From contig JAZKIW010000138.1 of assembly GCA_040384625.1 (NCBI GenBank), positions 1-28,607 of the forward strand: a stretch of 28,607 nt of DNA, given 5' to 3'. Every line of letters begins with the position of its first letter. Position 1 is the first letter of the stretch. Origin of the DNA: CADEEN01 sp040384625 (GTDB lineage Bacteria > Pseudomonadota > Gammaproteobacteria > Burkholderiales > Burkholderiaceae_C). Shown here in pieces: positions 24,230 to 28,607 of the stretch. The notes below the pieces were generated by a model. That model saw only the letters and a list, made by a program, of their open reading frames with translations. It was not told the DNA's origin and ran no database searches. A program made the translations under genes and the position numbers.

Positions 24230-24787
24230 ATGGTTGTGGGACCCGATCGACAACCGGAAATCGCTGCAGTGGGGGTGCATGGCCTCTCGAGGCGCAGTTC
24301 CCTGCTTGCCGCCACCTTGCTGATGATGCCGCTGAGCGCGGCGGCCGCCGCGCAGCGCCGCCGCTGGCCCAAGCAGCGCACGACACCGGCATTGGAGTTG
24401 TCGACACTTGACGGCGCGGCGTGGCGACTGTCGGCCCAGCGAGGCCGCGTTGTTGCACTGAATTTCTGGGCCAGCTGGTGCGAGCCCTGCCGCACCGAAA
24501 TGCCGTCGCTGGAACTGCTGGCGCAGCGCCACGAGCGCGACGGCCTGACCGTGATGGCGATCAACCACAAGGAATCGGTGGCGGCGATCCGCCGCTTCAG
24601 CGAGCGCGAGGCGCTCTCGCTGCCAGTGCTACGCGACGCCGACGGTTTGGCCGCACGCGCCTGCGGTGTCGGGATCTTTCCGACCACCGTCCTGATCGGC
24701 CGCGATGGCCGTGCCGCGTTCTCCGTCGTCGGCGAGGCCGACTGGCAGGCGCCTGCCGAGCGCCAATGGATCAACGAATTGCTCTGA
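24230..24787 (+). CDS. Exported TlpA-like thioredoxin-fold protein
   Basis: 185 residues from ATG 24230; later GTG starts at 24269 or 24275 would begin closer to the signal. The signal GLSRRSSLLAATLLMMPLSA has a twin-Arg, Tat-like form and ends near AAAAAQ. The thioredoxin fold follows with NFWASWCEPCRTEMPSLELL, carrying the Cys84-x2-Cys87 active site typical of TlpA/ResA, then LTVMAINHKESVAAIRRF and the cis-Pro segment GVGIFPTTVLIGRDGR. It should reduce disulfides in the periplasm, for example on apocytochromes or a metalloprotein. The transglutaminase-like gene starts 40 nt downstream and also encodes a Tat-like signal, so the two probably form an operon. A perfect hairpin sits right before the start. 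Confidence 0.88.
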   Translation: MVVGPDRQPEIAAVGVHGLSRRSSLLAATLLMMPLSAAAAAQRRRWPKQRTTPALELSTLDGAAWRLSAQRGRVVALNFWASWCEPCRTEMPSLELLAQRHERDGLTVMAINHKESVAAIRRFSEREALSLPVLRDADGLAARACGVGIFPTTVLIGRDGRAAFSVVGEADWQAPAERQWINELL

Positions 24788-24827
24788 TCCCTTCTACATC
24801 ACCTCTTTGAAACCCAGGAGCCTTGAG

Positions 24828-25925
24828 ATGACCGCCCACATGACCCGCCGCACGCTGCTCGCTACCGTTGCGGCGGCAACTTCGCTGCCGCTGCGCGCGC
24901 AAGCCCCGCCGCGGCGCTTCGAGCCGCAGGTCGGCACCTGGCGCACGTTCGAACTCACCACGCAGGTCAACGTACCAGTGGCCAAGGGCCGCACCCAGGT
25001 GTGGCTGCCCATCCCGGACCTCGACACCGATTACCAGCGCTCGATCGACAACCAGTGGAGCGGCAACGCCGCGCAGGTGCGCGTGGTCGCCGACCCGGTT
25101 CGCGGCGTGCGCATGCTGCATGCGGAGTTTGCGGACAGCGTCGGCGCGCCTTCGCTGACGCTGGTGAGCCGCCTGCAGACGCGCAGCCGCGCAGTCGACT
25201 GGTCGCGCAGCGGCAAAGTCAGCGAAGACCCTGCGCTCTTGCGCGCCAACCTCGAGCCGACGCAACTGCTTCCGCTGGACGGCATCGTGCACAAGACGGC
25301 GGTGGCGGCGACGCGCGGCGCCCGGACCGACGCCGACAAGGTGCGTGCCATCTACGACTGGGTCGTGACCAACGCGCACCGCGAGCCCAAGACGCGCGGC
25401 TGCGGCACCGGTGACATCAAGGCCATGCTCGAAACCGGCAACCTGGGCGGCAAGTGCGCCGATCTGAACGCCGTCTTCGTCGGCCTGTGCCGTTCGGTCG
25501 GCGTGCCGGCGCGCGATGTCTACGGCCTGCGCTTGGCACCGTCGGCTTTCGGCTACCGCGAGCTCGGGGCGAACCCGAACGGCCTGAAGGGCGCGCAGCA
25601 TTGCCGCGCTGAGGTCTTCCTGCGCGCGCACGGCTGGGTGGCGATGGACCCGGCCGACGTACTGAAGGTCATGCGCCAGGAAACGCCGGAGTGGATCAAG
25701 GACCCGAAGCATGCGGTGGCCGCGCCGGTGGTCCAGGGCCTGTTCGGGAGCTGGGAAGGCAACTGGGTGGGTTGGAACACAGGGCACGACATCACGTTGC
25801 CGGGCCAGCGCAGCAAGGCGACGCTGCCCTTCCTGATGTACCCGAACGGCGAGGACGCGGCCGGCCGCTTCGACGAACTGGCGCCAGACGATTTCCGCTA
25901 CACGATGAGTGCGAAGGAGGCCTAG
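24828..25925 (+). CDS. Tat-exported transglutaminase-like protein
   Basis: 365 residues from ATG 24828, with AGGAG (24816-24820) 7 nt upstream. The N-terminus MTAHMTRRTLLATVAAATSL is a twin-Arg signal ending near RAQA. The N-terminal beta-domain (about 35-150) has VWLPIPDLDTDYQ. The transglutaminase core has the full triad: Cys210 in GGKCADLNAVFVGLCRSVGV, His258 in AQHCRAEVFL and Asp274 in WVAMDPADV. The core is followed by about 90 residues, including WEGNWVGWNTGHDITLPG. Family members act as cysteine peptidases or transamidases in the periplasm. The preceding TlpA-like gene could keep Cys210 reduced in the oxidising periplasm; that link is inference. Confidence 0.93.
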   Translation: MTAHMTRRTLLATVAAATSLPLRAQAPPRRFEPQVGTWRTFELTTQVNVPVAKGRTQVWLPIPDLDTDYQRSIDNQWSGNAAQVRVVADPVRGVRMLHAEFADSVGAPSLTLVSRLQTRSRAVDWSRSGKVSEDPALLRANLEPTQLLPLDGIVHKTAVAATRGARTDADKVRAIYDWVVTNAHREPKTRGCGTGDIKAMLETGNLGGKCADLNAVFVGLCRSVGVPARDVYGLRLAPSAFGYRELGANPNGLKGAQHCRAEVFLRAHGWVAMDPADVLKVMRQETPEWIKDPKHAVAAPVVQGLFGSWEGNWVGWNTGHDITLPGQRSKATLPFLMYPNGEDAAGRFDELAPDDFRYTMSAKEA

Positions 25926-25932
25926 ACTCGCC

Positions 25933-25946
25933 CCGCCGTCGGGCGG
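25933..25946. terminator. Hairpin in the convergent gap at 25926-25950
   Basis: CCGCC (25933-25937) and GGCGG (25942-25946) pair around GTCG in the 25-base gap between the convergent transglutaminase and lipoprotein genes. A short AT-rich stretch (ATTATTT) follows on the plus strand, overlapping the TAA of the lipoprotein gene. Plausible bidirectional terminator, weak. Confidence 0.35.
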
Positions 25947-25950
25947 CCGA

Positions 25951-26331
25951 TTATTTCGGCGTCTCGTAGCCGGGCCGCACCCGCGCCTTCGCCGCCAGCC
26001 CGGAGGGGTCGAACAGCACCACCAGCTCGGTGGCGGCACGCGTCGTCGCGTCTGCGCCGCGCCATCGATAGACCCACACCTCGTAGCCGCTGTCAAATGG
26101 GATCACGATCGCGGTTCCGAGTGCGGTGGCGACCTGGGCCTTGGTGCTCTTGCCAGGGACGATCGTGTTTAGGGCCGTCTGCGGCGCGGGCGTTTCGCCT
26201 GCCGGGGTAAGGGCCAACCCGGGACCCGCCGGCGCGGAGTCGAGGGTGCCGGTCGTGAAGCAGGCCGCAACGCTGAGGCAGGCTATGCAAGTGGCGATGC
26301 ACAGCACGAAGCGCGGCGCCATGCTCGTCAT
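25951..26331 (-). CDS. BamE/SmpA-OmlA-like lipoprotein
   Basis: 126 residues from ATG 26331, which overlaps the upstream stop as ATGA, so translation is coupled; an internal ATG at 26322 is the alternative. The N-terminus RFVLCIATCIACLSVAAC is a signal with lipobox VAAC, so the Cys should be acylated and the protein membrane-anchored. After a Thr/Pro/Gly-rich linker comes a SmpA/OmlA-like fold: LNTIVPGKSTKAQVATALG, then GYEVWVYRWRG and ELVVLFDPSGLAAKARVRP. In BamE this fold supports outer-membrane assembly, but many small paralogues have other roles. It probably acts with the exported protein encoded immediately upstream. Confidence 0.82.
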   Translation of the reverse strand: MTSMAPRFVLCIATCIACLSVAACFTTGTLDSAPAGPGLALTPAGETPAPQTALNTIVPGKSTKAQVATALGTAIVIPFDSGYEVWVYRWRGADATTRAATELVVLFDPSGLAAKARVRPGYETPK

Positions 26332-27182
26332 GGACGATCGTCCATGTACTCGAACTCGACCCGAGTGTCGTCGGGCCAGCTGAGGTCGCCGAGCGGCAGG
26401 AAGTAGGTGCGATCGACCAGCATCTCGCAATCGCAGTAGGGCAGGTCGTTCTTGAGGTTCGGGTCGTCGCTGGCCTTGGCGTAGAGCCGGTCGATGGACA
26501 GGACTTCGCGCCGGGCGCCGGCAACCAGGGTCACGCTGAATATCGGTCGCTCGGCAAAGTACAGGTACCTCGCATCCTTGCGGTCGCAATACCCCTTGGC
26601 GTCGGTGAAGAGGTCCAAGACCCTGCCGAGTGCGCTGCTGTTGGAAACCAGGTCGGCCTCTAAACCGACTGCGCACTCCAGGCGAAGGTCACCCAGCCGG
26701 CGCAGGTGGGGAGGCCATCCTGGTGTGCGGATCTCGGTGCGCCAGGTCATGCTGAGCCGCCTGCGATTGGGAGAGACCACGGCGTCCTCCTCGATCGCCT
26801 TGACGTCTCGCTCCAGCACGAAGGTGTGGTCGGGTGCAATCGGCACAGCATGGTCGAACGAGGACCCGATGACCTCGAGCACGATTCGCTCCATGTCGGT
26901 ACCAGGCTTGCGCGGCAGCAACTTGAAGCGCAGCGATGCATCGGGTGCGATGGCAGCGCGCGCCCTCTCGAAGTAGTCCATACCCTGAACCATCTTTCGA
27001 TAGGACTTTTCGACCGACTGCCTCGATACCCCAGTGATGGTGATCTGCTGCGGGGCCTGCCCGGGCCGCTCTTGCGCCACAGATGAAACGCATGCCGTGA
27101 CCAGTGCAAGGCACAACCGGCGACGCAGGGTTCGCGTATGAAGCCCAAATCGGCGGTCGGGGGCGGTCGGCATGCAGCGCAT
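26328..27182 (-). CDS. Exported protein of unknown function
   Basis: 284 residues from ATG 27182 (ATG 27173 is also possible; neither has a clear ribosome binding site). A signal peptide is likely in LRRRLCLALVTACVSSVAQ. The mature chain begins near QERPGQ and shows QITITGVSRQSVEKSYRKMV with YFERARAAIAPDASLRFKLL, a mid-part rich in beta strands, and a Cys-containing end (YCDRKDARYLYF, LPYCDCEMLVD, WPDDTRVEFEYMDD). Three of the Cys cluster near the C-terminal half and may form disulfides. I do not recognise the family. Its stop overlaps the start of the BamE-like lipoprotein gene, so the two products probably work together in the envelope. Confidence 0.8.
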   Translation of the reverse strand: MRCMPTAPDRRFGLHTRTLRRRLCLALVTACVSSVAQERPGQAPQQITITGVSRQSVEKSYRKMVQGMDYFERARAAIAPDASLRFKLLPRKPGTDMERIVLEVIGSSFDHAVPIAPDHTFVLERDVKAIEEDAVVSPNRRRLSMTWRTEIRTPGWPPHLRRLGDLRLECAVGLEADLVSNSSALGRVLDLFTDAKGYCDRKDARYLYFAERPIFSVTLVAGARREVLSIDRLYAKASDDPNLKNDLPYCDCEMLVDRTYFLPLGDLSWPDDTRVEFEYMDDRP

Positions 27183-27190
27183 ATGAAGAG

Positions 27191-27234
27191 AAAGGGGCCC
27201 TGTAGAGGACCCCTTTCAGGCCCGCTTTCGCGGG
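27191..27234. terminator. Two stem-loops in the divergent gap 27183-27432
   Basis: AAAGGGGCCCT (27191-27201) pairs with AGGACCCCTTT (27206-27216) at 10 of 11 positions around GTAG; its flanking A and T runs make it look like a bidirectional terminator. Next to it CCCGC (27221-27225) and GCGGG (27230-27234) form a perfect stem around TTTC. Both lie between two divergent genes, where no transcript is expected to end, so the target is unknown. The rest of the 250-base gap shows no gene. Confidence 0.5.
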
Positions 27235-27432
27235 TCGCCTGCTCGACCGTTGCCGGTCTCGTCGGCGCCATCAATGTCCCGCAAATTCGCATGGTGCGAA
27301 GTCGGACTGGGCCGGTTGCGGATGTAGGACCTTCCTGACGGTGACCGTACCCCGCCCTGGCGGCCGCTGCAAGTCATCGCTTGGATGCATCCGCTGCCAT
27401 GTGGCTCGAGCGTGGCGTGGACAATCGATCGG

Positions 27433-28607
27433 ATGCGAGTCGCACCCCGCGCGCAGTGGCTGAGTCAGCTCATGCAAAGTGACCGCAAGCGACTGGCGCT
27501 TGCGCTGCTGCTTTCGCTGCTGGTTCACGCGCTGCTGCTGAGCCTGACTTTCGGCGGCCAGGCGTTTGGCCTGCCCGGGTTTGCCTTGCCCTGGCTTGAT
27601 CGGCGGGTCGAAGTCCCCGAGCTGCGCGTCGTGCTGGCCGGACCGGCACCGGCACCGGCACCGGCACCGGCACCGGCACCGGCCGCGCGGTCGGCGGTCA
27701 CGCCGCTCGCGCCTGTCACGCCGCCGCCGCCGCAGGCATCGACCCAGCCGACCGTTCCTGGTGAGCCGACACTGGCGCCCACCCCGGTCTCGCCGCCGCC
27801 CGCGCCGAAGGCGACGGAGGCGATCCCGCCCGAGCTCGCACCGACGGCAGAGACTGCTCCCGACACGCCTGTTGCCGCCGGTGCGCAGGCGCCCTTGCGC
27901 ACCGACAGTCCCCGCGTCGTGCCACCTGCGCCGACCTCCGGGCCTGCCGTCATCGCCTTGACACAAAACGACGAGCCCACGCTGGTGGTGCCAACCCCGA
28001 CGCCGTTGCCGACACCCGTCGTAGCGGCGGCGCCAAGCGCCTCCAGCCCGGAGCAGTCGAGGCCGGGGCGACTCGAGGCCGAGCGGGAGGAGGCTGCTGC
28101 GCAGGCGGCCCGCGAAGAGGCCGCGTTGCGTGAGGCCGCGCGCAAGGAGGCCGTGCGGATCGAGGCCGTGCGAGAAGCAGCCGAACGCCAGGAAGGTGCG
28201 CGGCAGGCAGCTTCCAGGAGTGAGTCGGCGCAACGGGAGGCGGCTCTTCAGGAGGCGGCGCGCATCGAGGCGGCGCGGTTGGAGTCCGAGCGACAGGAGG
28301 CTGCTCGCCGGGCGGCCATCCAGAATGAAGCAGCGAAGCAGGAGCTTGCTCGTCAGGAAGCCGCCCGGGTTCAGGCGATGCGATTGGCCGAGCGGCAAGA
28401 GGCCGAGCGCCAGTCGGCCGCCCAGCAAGAGGCCGCGCAGCAGGAGGCCGCGCAGCAGGAGGCCGCTCGCCAGCAGGCAGCGCGTGTCAGCGCGGCGCGG
28501 GCGGAAGACGAACGACAGGAGGCGGCACGGCGGGAAGCGGCACAGCGCGAGCAGCTTGCGCGTCAAGCTGCGCGACTCGAGGCCGAGCGCCAGGAGGCCG
28601 AACGTCG
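27433..28607 (+). CDS. TonB/TolA-like energy-transducer protein, 3' end outside the window
   Basis: About 391 codons are visible and the frame is open at the edge. ATG 27433 is preferred; ATG 27472 is an alternative. The N-terminal helix LALALLLSLLVHALLLSLTF carries the S-x3-H motif (Ser28, His32) that TonB and TolA use to contact ExbB/ExbD or TolQ/TolR. A Pro/Ala spacer (from residue 70, with an AP hexamer repeat) reaches to about 205. From about 210 onward comes a long Ala/Glu/Gln/Arg helical region (EAAR, QEAAR, EAERQ repeats), like TolA domain II. The C-terminal receptor- or Pal-contact domain is not in view, so TonB against TolA cannot be decided; the Pro-rich spacer followed by a long helix mixes both styles. 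No exbB/exbD or tolQ/tolR is adjacent upstream. Confidence 0.82.
   Translation, partial: MRVAPRAQWLSQLMQSDRKRLALALLLSLLVHALLLSLTFGGQAFGLPGFALPWLDRRVEVPELRVVLAGPAPAPAPAPAPAPAARSAVTPLAPVTPPPPQASTQPTVPGEPTLAPTPVSPPPAPKATEAIPPELAPTAETAPDTPVAAGAQAPLRTDSPRVVPPAPTSGPAVIALTQNDEPTLVVPTPTPLPTPVVAAAPSASSPEQSRPGRLEAEREEAAAQAAREEAALREAARKEAVRIEAVREAAERQEGARQAASRSESAQREAALQEAARIEAARLESERQEAARRAAIQNEAAKQELARQEAARVQAMRLAERQEAERQSAAQQEAAQQEAAQQEAARQQAARVSAARAEDERQEAARREAAQREQLARQAARLEAERQEAER
27643..27684 (+). repeat. In-frame hexanucleotide repeat in the TonB/TolA-like gene
   Basis: Six perfect CCGGCA units (27643-27678) followed by one CCGGCC unit encode alternating Pro-Ala. The unit length keeps the frame, so slippage would only lengthen or shorten the Pro-Ala spacer. 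Confidence 0.85.

Noticed and set aside
27271..28566. 431-codon minus-strand frame opposite the TonB/TolA-like gene
   Set aside because: Leu/Arg repeats mirror the EAAR coding repeats; the plus frame has a clear anchor helix and motif.

Overview
The window is GC-rich, densely coded DNA with strong G/C third-position bias, AGGAG-type ribosome binding sites, several twin-arginine-like signal peptides and a typical proteobacterial gene set (umuDC, hybrid histidine kinase, TonB/TolA-like protein, VOC proteins, Gfo/Idh/MocA oxidoreductase). This fits a chromosomal segment of a betaproteobacterium, most likely a Burkholderiales member of the Leptothrix/Rubrivivax/Rhizobacter kind. The taxonomic call is inference. 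No rRNA, tRNA, CRISPR array, insertion sequence or integrase was seen.

Layout. 1-950: a terminator for a gene outside the window, then a self-regulated ArsR repressor overlapping an SRPBCC protein; the operator palindrome covers the -10 and the start codon, and the mRNA looks leaderless. 1037-2974: a SOS operon with a textbook LexA box, an unrecognised 28-codon ORF, an atypical umuD and umuC. 3056-6482: a 963-residue hybrid histidine kinase and a stand-alone receiver. 6560-9834: a Gly-tailed membrane protein, a zinc-ribbon/PH membrane protein, a hemerythrin with a basic tail and an aldo/keto reductase. 10004-15212: a secreted alpha/beta hydrolase behind a promoter with two tandem operators, a decayed divergent NmrA/LysR gene pair, a secreted beta-propeller and a BBE-type flavoprotein. 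15233-17193: a membrane ORF running antisense into a two-gene minus-strand operon (tandem DUF1428 protein, then a two-domain VOC protein). 17364-21694: a Gfo/Idh/MocA dehydrogenase and a TIM-barrel isomerase-like gene, facing two exported beta-propeller genes (SMP-30-like, Kelch). 21933-25925: a PhnB-like VOC protein, a SYLF lipid-binding protein, a two-helix membrane protein, a DUF3606 protein, and an exported TlpA-like thioredoxin followed by an exported transglutaminase-like protein. 25951-28607: a coupled minus-strand pair (unknown exported protein, BamE/SmpA-like lipoprotein) and the start of a TonB/TolA-like protein that runs off the window.

How the genes may work together. Most are small accessory units rather than one pathway. 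The most coherent units are the SOS mutagenesis operon, the ArsR/SRPBCC switch, the kinase plus receiver, the sugar-type dehydrogenase/isomerase pair, and the TlpA/transglutaminase envelope pair. The most unusual features are the SOS-controlled 28-codon ORF and a UmuD that keeps the catalytic Ser but appears to lack both the catalytic Lys and the usual Ala/Cys-Gly cleavage site.
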